Source: Pipra filicauda (taxonomy: Eukaryota; Chordata; Aves; Passeriformes; Pipridae). Taken from it: DNA of 64,000 bases. Positions 49,201 to 59,930 of the stretch are shown one piece after another (position 1 is the stretch's first letter; each line of letters starts with the position of its first letter). Under the pieces are notes generated by a model. It ran no database searches and was not told the origin of the DNA. It saw only the letters and a program-made list of their open reading frames with translations. The stretch lies in the NCBI RefSeq assembly GCF_003945595.2, contig NW_024104532.1, forward strand, positions 7,749,501 to 7,813,500. Reading direction: 5' to 3'. The position numbers and the translations under genes are program-made.

Positions 49201-52166
49201 CAAAGACGTTTTCTCCAGAGCCTAAAAGCAGGAGTATAACCAAGGTCACTGTGTATTAGATTTGCTGGTGCAGCAGAGCATGGCCGTGACTGCTGGGGTT
49301 GGGAGGCTCTGAGGACATCCCACACATGCTCCTGGGGAAGGGCTGAGGCTCCAGCACTGACTGGCACACCAGCTCGCTGGATAACTTCTGCATCTGATGC
49401 AGGAATCAAAACTTCACCTAAGCTGATCTAGCTGCCAGCTCTTGGTCTTCCCAGTTCCCATCAGAGAAATGCTTATGGAGTACTGTGCTGGCATAAAACA
49501 AACCTTGTCAAGATTTCTCTGTGTGAGATTTATGCAGAGTGAAATAAAAGTGTGACATGGACACCTGATGCGTGAGTCTTCTGTATGAAGCATGACACTT
49601 GGCAACAGAGACAGTGCTGAGCTCTGCAGACCTGCCAATTCGCACTCATTTGGAGTGACTCAGGCATTTTTTCCTGTTGGTTGTGCGCAAATATCTTGCT
49701 AAATAGCTCCTCAAGTTAAGAGGGTCTTTTTTATGCAATGAAGCACTTTTCTAAAGTATTTTTTTAACAGTGCTTCTTTAGACATATGTTTTCCTTCTGT
49801 TCTTTAATCACAGTTAGGCTTTCAAAACAAAATCTATATGGATTTTGAACATGAATAATTAAAAGAATACATTCTGCTTTTGTCTCCTTGTCTTACAGCA
49901 GCATAAGATGATTTGGATCTTCAGCTTTTGCTAAAACTCACAGTTTCACTGGGGAACTCAGGACCTAATCTTAACTGCAGGTTAGCTCCTTATTTGTATC
50001 ACCCAAGTCTTATTTATGGGCAAAAAAGAAACATAACCATATGTACAGTCAAGAATTTACTGTAAATGGAATTGAAATCATAGCAGGCTAATCAAAAAAT
50101 TACTGTCAGGCCACATGCAGCTGTTACAGAAAAAGGAGAAAAGGGAGAGGGAAGAAAGTCTCAATAAAAGAAATAAAATAAAACAGGTCAATAAAAATAC
50201 ATTTAAAGTTGTTGCATAAACTACCCAGCACCTATCCCTTCCTTTCTCACATCATGCCACAATCCCACTGCCTCTGGGTCCCCAGGCTGCAGACTTCAGG
50301 CCAGGAGGGAGGTTTTGGTGTCATTCATGTCCCAGGAGGGGTATGGCACTGCTGGCAAGGAGTTCATCTTTCTCTTTGGCTGGGAGCAGCAGGATGCTGG
50401 GGATGTTTCATCCTCCTCACCTCAGGAACACTTGGGGCTCCCATTAGGTTTCTGGCATGTTTTTGCACCTCGCTCCTTTTCTTCTCCACGGACCTGCAGC
50501 TCTGTGTGATGTCTGTATTTACTGGATATGGAGTCTCTTGTTTGCCAGAGACTTGTTCCCTGTTTTCTACCCTTCAGAGCAGCTTTGCCCCTCCCAGGCC
50601 TGGCCCCCTGGTGCCTGCACAGTGCTGATGTTCCCGAGTCACCCCGTGCCCTCTCTCTGCAGCCGCGCCGGCGCTGCCGCGTCACGCAAGGGTCAGAACC
50701 GTGGAATGCTGCCCAGACTGACCACTTGTCATTACAGATTCCTTAAAAATTATGGTTATTTCACACGAGTACACAAAGCTGAGGACAAGTAACACCCATC
50801 AGACAATAGTTACAAGCCTAGACAAGGCTGGCGTGGCCAGAGGCCACACTGCCAGTGCCTCTTCTACTGGCATGAAACAGGTCATCAAGTTCTTCTGTCT
50901 GGTTCCCATAAGATTGTCCATTGCTCCTGTCTGCCCTTGTTCATACTGATGGAAGCATTGATGAGAGGATGAATAATAACAACGTGATAAGAGCATTTTT
51001 CACAGATTTTTGAAGAGATGGAAAGTGAATGTATCTGTTTTCTTAAACTCAAATAATTTCTGAATGGAGACCGAGGTTAATCCTTTGGGTGCACTGAATG
51101 TAAAAACAGTAAAGGAAAAATAAGTTTGAAAATAGCAAAAATGCCATGAAAAATTGCTATTGATCACCTCAGTGGCTCTTTCAAAATCTATCACATTGAA
51201 GTTACAAAAGGAAAATCAGTCATGTTAGGAGAAGCAGTATGCCAATAGAGTTGTATTTTATGATCCTAGGGCTGGCAGAACTGCTTTGCACCATTTGTAG
51301 CAGCATCTACAGCCATGTCAACACTGCTGGTTTAGGGGCCAATCTTTGTTTTCCAACTTAGTACCATAGGAATTTTATTGTCAGGTTAGGAGTTCAGTGT
51401 GGCCAGTTAAGCTTCTCTTTCTACTAGCCCTGTGTCATTGGAATATTTAACAAATTTATGTTTGTCTATATATGTAAAATAAAAATATGTAAATTATTAA
51501 GTGGAAAAATCTAAGCCTTAGAGAGTTATTGGTGGTAGCATGAGGATTTACACAGTTTACCATTTTTGTTCTTTGTAATGTTACAGGGATTGTTATTGTT
51601 TCCTTTTGGTGTTTCCCTATCAAGTGGATTTCAGTTCAGGTGGGTTTTTTGCAGTGATAGTGTGGCAAAGAGTTCCACAGGGTAGCAGTTCATTAACAGT
51701 AGTTGTCCTGCTATTACTTTATGGATTATTCAAGTGTCCCAGTTTCTTGGGGTGGGTAAATATGTAATTAGGGTGTGCAGCTGAACTTTCAGTCTCCTCT
51801 GCTGTCGTGTTTCCTGTCGCTGGGTAAGCACAGAACTGTGCTATTGCCTGGGCACTGTGACAGCACATCTATGCAGTGGGTTGCACGAGACTTTCTTGTA
51901 CTGCTATACCCCTCCTCCTCCCTGGGAGTTCAATCTCCAACAGTAGATTAATATTATCTAGCAAATATTACTGTATATTAAAAGGAGAACCAAGGAACAA
52001 CAACAACAAAAAAAGCAAATAAATATGAAAATCAACAATCTTATAAATACCTAAAGTGACTACTTAATAAAACTCCTGGGCCCCTTACAGCAATAATTAT
52101 CCAATGAATGAATGGAAATATTATAAATTTTATGCTCTGTACACTCATGTATATAAATATGGAGCA
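46221..52166. other. Unique non-coding DNA, no gene seen
   Basis: Mostly unique DNA. It includes a G/T-skewed tract at 48598-48720, pyrimidine-rich stretches near 48420-48530 with acceptor-like AGs, and a GC-richer patch at 50270-50710 that ends in a small CpG cluster (50660-50690). A 139-codon frame at 50209-50628 (+) crosses this patch, but I recognise no domain in it. No RNA gene or accepted repeat is seen. Confidence 0.5.
48598..48720. repeat. G/T-skewed low-complexity tract with GGTTT repeats
   Basis: The plus strand is nearly free of C over 120 bases. It contains GGTTT repeats (about 48617-48635), then runs GGGGG (48644-48648), GGG (48665-48667), GGGG (48676-48679) and GGGG (48684-48687). 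It is low-complexity sequence with potential for G-quadruplex formation on the plus strand. The open frames crossing it are glycine- and phenylalanine-rich on plus and lysine-asparagine-rich on minus. They are artefacts of composition. Confidence 0.8.
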
Positions 52167-52424
52167 ACGGTTTAAAACTAAAAGAGGAGAGATTTAAATT
52201 GGATTTTGGGAAGAAAATCCTCCCTGTGAGGGTGGGGAGGCCCTGGCAGAGGTTGCCCAGAGAAGCTGTGGCTGCCCCTGGATCCCTGGAGGTGTCCAAG
52301 GGCAGGTTGGACAGGGCTTGGAGCAACCTGGGCTGGTGGGAGGTGTCCCTGCCCAGGGCAGGGGGGTAGAACCAGATGATCTTTGAGGTCCATTCCAACC
52401 CAAACCATTCTACGATTCTATGAA
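52167..52424 (+). mobile_element. CR1 LINE, relatively young 3' fragment
   Basis: This plus-strand CR1 3' end of about 258 bp is well preserved. GAGGCCCTGGCAGAGGTTGC is at 52239-52258, GGATCCCTGGAGGTGTCCAA near 52280, GGACAGGGCTTGGAGCAACC near 52310 and TTTGAGGTCCATTCCAACCC near 52382. The terminal pair ATTCTACGATTCTATGA is at 52408-52424. Retention of both terminal octamers and few indels suggest a later insertion than the copies at 1341, 9890 and 29061. Minus-strand frames of 69-112 codons over it are antisense readings of the repeat. Confidence 0.95.
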
Positions 52425-55389
52425 TGTGTGTGATTTTTATTCAATTTCTTTTTCTCTCCAGAACAGTTCCTACCCCTGACCCTTCATTAAACACCCCCCT
52501 GAGTATGATAGGATAGGGCAGTCTCACAGCTCCACCGGGTTAAACTGTGTGAGATCAGGCTTAGAAACAGCTGTGGCCAAAACAGGGGCACAGATATTTG
52601 CTTAATTTCCTGACCACAAACTTTTGGATTGTTTTGTTTTGTTTGTTTGTTGTTTGTTCTTTAAGGCATTTTCTGTTTGATCCATTAGGAAGAACATTAA
52701 AGCAGAATGTTCAGCTCATTAAGTTTCAGTCATGCAAAGACTTTCATTCTCAGAATAAAAGCTCATGCACTTGGAAATATTTGAAAAAAAATTAGAATGT
52801 AGAAACTTGAACGGTTCCAACGTACAATGGAATTGTGTGAAAGACCAAAATCCATTTTATAAAAAATAGCAGGTTCCATGTGCCAGGAAACATTAGGAGA
52901 GCACAGAAATGCAATTGGGTTTTCAAGCTTTTCACCAAGGTGTAGAAAGATCTGCAGCTATGTGAATCCAAGGTTATTAAATACTTTTAATACCCGCTGT
53001 TATTCTTTGACAGCTGTATAAAATCAGTCTTCTGACAAATTCTTCTCCATTTTTTATTTAGATAAAAAGTTCAATAATTAAACTTTGTCAATGAATGTCA
53101 AATTTCAGTTAGTGAAAGAGAGAGAAAATGCAGAAACAATCATTTATTACACAATATAATGCCATTTCATTTTCATAGAAAGGGAATTTCATTATCTTAA
53201 AACTTAAGCTATTGCTCTTTCTCCAGACATTTAAATGAAGAAATGTTTAGTCATAACAGAAACACTTTTAAAAATTTGTTTTTATTTTAAGAAAGGCGTT
53301 TTTTCTGCTCTGATTTTCTGTGTGTTTTTTAGGAACAACTTCCCTGATAGACAAGTGAAGCATAAGAAGTTTCCTTTCTAGAGATTCAGTTAATTTAGTA
53401 TTTTGCAAAGAAATGGCAGAAATAGCACAGAAAGTGGGGAGCTGCTGAGTTACTAGACAAGCCTTTTCCTAAGCAGAGAGATGATGGCTCACAAAACCAG
53501 TCTTATAAAAGATTCATTTTAATTAGTGGATTTTTTTTTAAGCCATACAGTGAGGTTGATTAGCCCTACACTACAATTCCATAGATTTGTGCAGTAAGAG
53601 TGTCAAGAAAGCAGTTGAAATTAAAAGAATTAGATAGTGAATATTAAATATTTTTAATATATTAATGAAATATCCTTAACAGGTTGTAAGACCGATGTAA
53701 AACAGAAGAATACAAAGGTGCAGATTATTAGTATTCTAGCCATGAATGATGTAGGTTTTCTTTGAAGTTACCTATTAAAAAAAAGAGGGCTTGTTGCTTG
53801 AACTACATCTCCTCTGAAAATAAATACATTCCTGCCCTTCCAGGACTTCTCCTATTTTTACATAAGTAAAAGTAGCTTAAAGAAAAATCTGATTTGTCCC
53901 TTGATCATCCCCAGGAAAAATATTTCTTACAGAATGCTGCAGGACAGCACCTGCTGCCACTCCATTGATGATGCAGCAGGTACATTTTAGCAATGAGCAA
54001 ATGATCAATTTTTTTTTTTTTAGGGCCATAATGATTTGTACAAGAAATAGCAACCTGTGCTTACCTCAGATTGCACACGTGCTTGACTTGACTTCTCAGC
54101 GAGGCAGCTGCGTGACCTCCCTGAACTCTGAGAGTATTGGCAAAACTTTCATCAAAAATATGCTAGCATGGACTTTTTCGGTTATTTTGCACTATTACTA
54201 AAAGCCCAGTGATTCATTTCATTTTTAGAAGTGATGTGCTTGAGGCAGAATCGGTTTCTTTATTTTGTTGGAAAGATCCACATTGTACCCAGAGCAGTGA
54301 AAACCTGGATTATAGCCGTGCTTGGTATCACTTGTACTTCCCTGAACACAGCAACTTGTTCAAGCTGAGTGACTCTCACAGTCTTTTTTTTCCTAACAAT
54401 TTATACATTTGTCCAAGTACCTAAACTTTCTTGCCTTTTTTCTTCCTAGGAGATGCACCATAAATACTGTATTTGTGAGATGTTTGGCTCTAACCAGCAA
54501 CTTATTTTAAAGATCAAAGAAATAAACACGTGGTAGCTTTTTTTACTTCACAGTATCAGCAGAGCACGACCAGATTAATATGTACAGAACTCAGAAATGT
54601 AAAGTTTAATTATTTACAAGCATTTCAGCTCATGTTAATTGGCAGCTGAGAGTGCAAACCCTCTGTTCCCCAGCCAAACAAGGCTTGACTGTACAAGAGC
54701 AGTAACTAATGGGCTCTGATCAGGCAAGGAGAGCTTTCAGTGCTCTTTACAGCGGGGTTGCCTTTGGTGAGTGCTGTCCCTTCTGCCATGGACTGGGAAG
54801 AATGATTCCTAAGGCAAAGTTGGGAGTGTATAATAGGAACCCTGAAACTCCTGAGTTTGGTGTACCAAAAAAAAACCCCCAAACACCATATGGATGTAGT
54901 GTATCATGTCATATACATCTGTCTCGGTTGTTGCTTATCAGTGTAATCACAGGGAAAACAGTCATTGTCCATCTTAGACTTCTTCCCACCTCCATGGATC
55001 ACTTGGATGCAGGTTTAATGAGAACTGTATTGTTATCTTCTGCATCCCTCTCACTGTCTGTTAGCAAAGGGATCTTTAGGGTTATAAAAGGCAAAATGTG
55101 TCAACATGTTCTAGAAGATAACCCATAATGTTTGTTAAGGAGGGAACAGTGATTAAGGATAGAGGGCATAGCTATTGTTACATAAGGAAGCAAACAAATT
55201 TAAGTGAAATCAGAATTTGCCCCTGGATATCAGCGCGAATAATGTTGTGATGCTTAAATTATTTTAAGTTAGGCAAAGGTATCAGACTAACGTGAAGTGT
55301 AAATGACTGTCTCAGGATAAATAGACATTGAAGAACTTATTCTTTCGTTGAATATGTGAAAAATGAAAAGCTGTGTTGGTAGGAAAGGC
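52425..55389. other. Unique non-coding DNA, no gene seen
   Basis: AT-rich unique sequence. A 139-codon frame at 54709-55128 (+) crosses unremarkable DNA with no domain I know. No RNA genes or repeats are recognised beyond short homopolymer runs (for example T's near 54009-54020). Confidence 0.55.
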
Positions 55390-55850
55390 GGTTTCTATTT
55401 CAGAAACACCTTTGGGACTGATGAGCTGCCGAACTTCAAGCTGAAAGGAAGAAATTCCATTGAAAAAAGTGAAATGCAAAATTGTAGCTTCGCTTGCCGT
55501 GTATTATCTTGCCTGTGTCTGTTTTATTCTTCTTCTTAGAACTTGCCTTTTATTATCATTTTAATCATCCTGATCGGTATTGTTATAATCACAAAATGTC
55601 AGCCCGAGGAAGGTGACAACCCAGTCGTTATTTTGTTTCAATGTCACCTTTGTCAGTTCAGGCTTAGCTACCATTTAAAATTTCGGTATCAATCCTTTGG
55701 TTAAGTATCACTTGTGATACCACCAGTATTTACAGGTGAGCGGGTACAATAAAACAGCACCTCAGTATTCCTGTTCACAGTTAACTTCCGCAGCTGGAAT
55801 TATTCACCTGTGTCACCTTAAGGATTTTTAACCCTTGAAATTTGTTCTTG
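55390..55850. promoter_or_regulatory. Possible enhancer with three AAGGTGACA sites and a palindrome
   Basis: A repeat-free block holds three exact copies of one 9-mer: AAGGTGACA at 55610-55618 (plus), and its reverse complement TGTCACCTT at 55642-55650 and 55811-55819. The first two form an inverted pair. A perfect palindromic hairpin GTATCAC-TT-GTGATAC lies at 55705-55720. SOX-like CCTTTG words occur near 55648 and 55694. A 9-mer is expected less than once per strand pair in 64 kb by chance, so three in 210 bases is notable. The word resembles nuclear-receptor or T-box half sites. The factor is not determined. Confidence 0.4.
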
Positions 55851-56529
55851 GATCTTAATATTTGATAGATAAATAGTTGTGTGTTATTAAATGACACTAG
55901 TAACTCTCTGGCTGTTTGGAACACTTTTCTGTTGTTTTTCTGTGCCCATGATCACAGGTGGATATTGTTCAAATACCTCTAGTATGAATGTAGAAGTTAC
56001 TTTTCAAGACACTATTAGCTTTTAACTATTCTAACATTCCAAAATCTTTCCTAGAAATTACCATCACAGAGAATAATTTGATGTTCTCAGTATCTGCTTA
56101 AGGAAAAAAAAAACAACTATGTCATCATTTATATTTTATTTGGGATGCATTTGAAATGAGAAAAATGCACTAAGATTGTTCAGAAATGTAAAGAATCATT
56201 CAATCCTGTTTTGCATTCTTAGTTTCAGTGCAATAAAGATAAACTATTAAAAAGAGGGACCAGTTAATGCAGCATAAAGATGATGCATAAAATGTGACAT
56301 CTCTTTAACATTGAGAGAAAACACTTCCCGCCATTGAGTGCTTTACAGCAAATGCAAAATATTGACACAGCCCTATTATACCAAACAATAGACTTCTTTC
56401 AGAAAGATAATTTTATAGAAGGGGTAGTATCATGTGATCTTATTAATATTTATGAAATATGATAACAGAAAAAAGGGAATTGGGAGAGCACTGCTATCTT
56501 TATAGACCCTATCCATTTCAGCTTCAAAA

Positions 56530-56720
56530 TGTTTTTCATTTCACACATCAGACACTAATTAGCAAATATCTAATTAGTGTTAGAAGAGTAATCGCTCATG
56601 GGAGTTGTTGAGGCTTTGAGCTTTCATGCATGCAAAAATAGTGCCACTTTAGGTACATTTGTTAAGGTACAGTAACTTTAACTTTTATTTTTCTCTGAAC
56701 TGCGTGAATTAAAATAAAAA
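56530..56720. promoter_or_regulatory. Possible regulatory block with TAATTA inverted repeat
   Basis: At its start lies a perfect inverted repeat, ACACTAATTAG at 56552-56562 and CTAATTAGTGT at 56570-56580, with the seven-base spacer CAAATAT. Each arm contains a TAATTA-class homeodomain core, so the pair could bind a dimer. The following sequence is AT-rich and repeat-free and includes GCATGCATGC-like words near 56626. Enhancer function is inferred, not shown. Confidence 0.35.
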
Positions 56721-59519
56721 GCAAAATGAAACTCCAATAAGTGGGGGTGGGAAAATGACTACGTTGATGAAGAGTGAGGCAAGATCCAGAAAAATTAAAA
56801 TTTAGGTATTTTGAAACTTCTGCAGGTGCTGGTAAATTCACTAGACAGAATAGAATATAATATTAATTTGATTTGGTTTTACTTTGCAGGTGAAAGATTA
56901 TCTGTAATGTTCCTCTTTACAAAACAGATAATTATATAAACCCCAGATGATTTGAACACACAATACAGCTAAGGGTGGAATAATCAAAACGCTATCAGAA
57001 TTCTACCATTTTGAAGTTCTCCAGCTCAAGTATGTCATGGTGATAAGTTTCTTGTTATGAATATTAATTATTAAGTTATGTGGGGTTTATTTTGCATTTT
57101 TCTTTTATGAGAGACATAAGTTCTATATGAATGGAATCTACCTTGGCAGTAACTTTGTCACAGAGCAGATATTTGCATTTTAGCCAGAAACAGAGGTTGT
57201 GCTCGGTACAGAGTGTTGTGCTTCTGTCAGCATCGAGCTACAAACGTGAAGGAGGAAATAAAACCAGCTATTTTTCACGTCTGGTTTTCATTCCTGGTGT
57301 TAGCAACACTTGAAAGTTCACTCTAGAATAATATAAGCAGAAGCCTGATTTCGAAAATAGCCAGACTGTATGAAAGTAGTATTAATGATAAAATACTTCA
57401 ATACTGTTTAAATATGCAACAAAATATTGAAAATTGCTGGAGGACTGAAGAATTAGTCTTTTTTTGACTCTCCTGAATTTGGTAACACAACCTTTTTTGC
57501 TCAACTTTCTGAAAATGAAATGTCTGTCTGTCAAATCTGGGTGCCTTCTAATTCATATTCATAAACATTTTTTTCAATAACTGTTTACTATCAGTTTAAT
57601 TTTGAAGATAATGTGGGTTCAAACTGCAGCATTTAGATGGAGAAAAAGCAATTCATCTGTGATCTCCACTAAATTGATTTCCATTTCAGTGGAAATGGCT
57701 TGTCCTGAAGTTTCTACTGTCCTCAGCAGAACATTTCCTCCTAATGATGCAATATTTGCACAATATCAAGTTGTCACACTCTCCAGAATCTGGTTCCTAA
57801 ATATCAGAGAAATTGAATAGTCTATTTTGTGGAAGGAGCTGAATGGAAAACAGATGTAAATAAAGAGCATAAAGGCTCTCTGGATGTACTTAATTTTTTA
57901 TTCTGTTCAGGCAGCCAGATCTGCATGGGGTTTACACCTATTTCCCAAGTTTATTAATAAAGCCACCAGTAGGCCAACAACACAGGAGAAGGGACTATCA
58001 GATGTTGGATCATGTGTCACCTTCTTAAAAATCTTACCCATTATATTGCTGAGCAAAGTATTTATTCCCCAGACTCAATTCCAGTGAACTCTTAATTACT
58101 TGGGGTTTTTTATCTTTTGTTGCCTTCTGTCTTAGACTTTTTTAAAACCACAGTGAATTCCTAAGCTGTGGGTCACTGAGCACAGATGAAATTTTTAAAC
58201 ACGTGAATGAAAATTAAGTGTGAAAAATGATGCTTAGATCATAAAGACTGCGTAGGACTTAATAAAAATGTGGGGGAAAAAAAGCAAGTTTAGAAAGAGA
58301 CCTCTGGAAAATGAAGTAGATGCTATTTCTGTGCATTGAATCTGCGAAAATGGAAAAATGACTGTGCTTTATAGAAGTTTCCGTGCGTGGCTTAACAGCG
58401 TTTTTGGAACTGGGCTGATTTACACTGGGACGGTCTGTCGATGTTCCTTGGAACTCAAGGGGGCACGTCAGCACATCTTTTTTGTCATCAGAATGCTGCA
58501 CAAATAAATAGTTTGCACAATGGCAGTTTTCCATACATTGTGACTTTTCTAATCCCCACTCCCGTTTGCAGCAACGACGCTCAGCTCTGCTGTGCAGCTC
58601 GGGACTGCCAAGGGTTTCTGTAGGAAATGCTGCTGCCACCAGTTCCAGTGACAGAGGAGAATGTTGGAGAAGAGGGAGGGAAATGACTTGAAGCAAATTT
58701 GAGAGTACAACCTCCTTCTCCTAACTCCAGTTTGCTTCTCCAGTCACTTGTACTTACTACTGGAAATAAGAGTTTCTAAACATTAATAAAATATTAGAGC
58801 ATGTTTCGCTGGGTTTAGGTAAATGATCCTCCTTTATGGTTTTTTTTTGCTTGTTTGTAAGGCTGTAGTTGGTCAGGAATTGCTACACAATAGATAGAAT
58901 ACATAATACGTACATAAGGAATTTTTTTTTTTTAAATGCATATTTAGTTTACTTTTAGGAGATTTGTGGAAAAATTAAACACAGGAGAGTTTTCCTCAGT
59001 TGAATATTAATTTTTTTTGTCAGGTTGTGGAGTTTAGTTTTGTGTTTCTTTAAACATTGGGGAAATCTTTTATTTCCCTTAATTCCTCATATTTGTCAGA
59101 GCAGGGCAGGTTTGTCAGGACAAGAATTTTGTCATGTGGCTTTTGGAGCATGTCTTTCACCACTGAGAGGTGAAAGGAGAACCATGGATAGCAGGAATGC
59201 TGTAGGGCTGGCTTTCTCCTTTCCTCAAAGACTGAACTAATCTCTCTGTCAGCTTGAGTGTCCTAATTTATAACTGAACACCCGAAGGCTTTATTGCTGT
59301 TCCCCTCCCAAATAATTGACATGTCAATGGAAATACAAGAGCAACCCCCCCGTGGGTAACAGGGACACTGAGACCCTGCTCTTACCTCCCCTTCAAAGGA
59401 TCTCTAGAAATGCCTTCAGTGCATCCATTCCTGTGTGTCATCCTTCAGCTGGTGTCAGTCCAGAGCAAGGCAGGGTTTGTTTTAATTTAAGCCCACTTTT
59501 TTTTTTTTGCTATCAACAT
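56721..59519. other. Unique non-coding DNA, longest minus-strand frame unassigned
   Basis: AT-rich unique DNA. The notable item is a 145-codon minus frame at 58259-58696 across a slightly GC- and CpG-richer patch (about 58380-58610). Its product has scattered cysteines and no recognised domain. I do not call it a gene. Poly(T) runs lie near 58922-58934 and 59498-59509. Confidence 0.5.
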
Positions 59520-59930
59520 ATGCGCAGTTTTATTGGCCTGTATTGATTTTATGTAGCAGAATAATAAGCAAAATGAAAACAGTCACCACTGTTGAATTGT
59601 TACACCAGTGAAACCAAAAATAATAACAAAGCATACCTTCGTCAGTGATGTTTTTCAGTATTTGCAAGATTTCTGTTCAGTCAGGCAGATGGAATCAAGC
59701 TTGTAAACATCAATTTATAGTAGATTTCGCAGGTGTTTAACATCTGTCTCAAACATTTGATGGTATTTCCACACAGCCTAATTAGCAAGGTCAAAAATCA
59801 AAGATGTGTATGCAAAGCAACAGTGACCAGAACGTAAATATGAATCATAAGCAGATTCTTGATATCCCATGATGATTTACTGCTTGTGGGAAAACTTAGT
59901 CTCATTTTATTTAATTCTTCTCCTTCCTAT
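59520..59930. promoter_or_regulatory. Possible conserved element with FOX and homeodomain words
   Basis: This repeat-free AT-rich block carries TGTAAACA, a forkhead consensus, at 59702-59709 and CCTAATTAGCAAGG at about 59778-59791. Octamer-like ATGCAAA lies near 59810, and a TTGATTTTATG word near 59543. No meaningful open frame lies in its core. The texture is that of vertebrate conserved non-coding DNA; conservation itself is not visible here. Confidence 0.33.

Noticed and set aside
52060..52408. Three minus-strand frames of 69-112 codons
   Set aside because: They are antisense readings of the CR1 fragment at 52167-52424.
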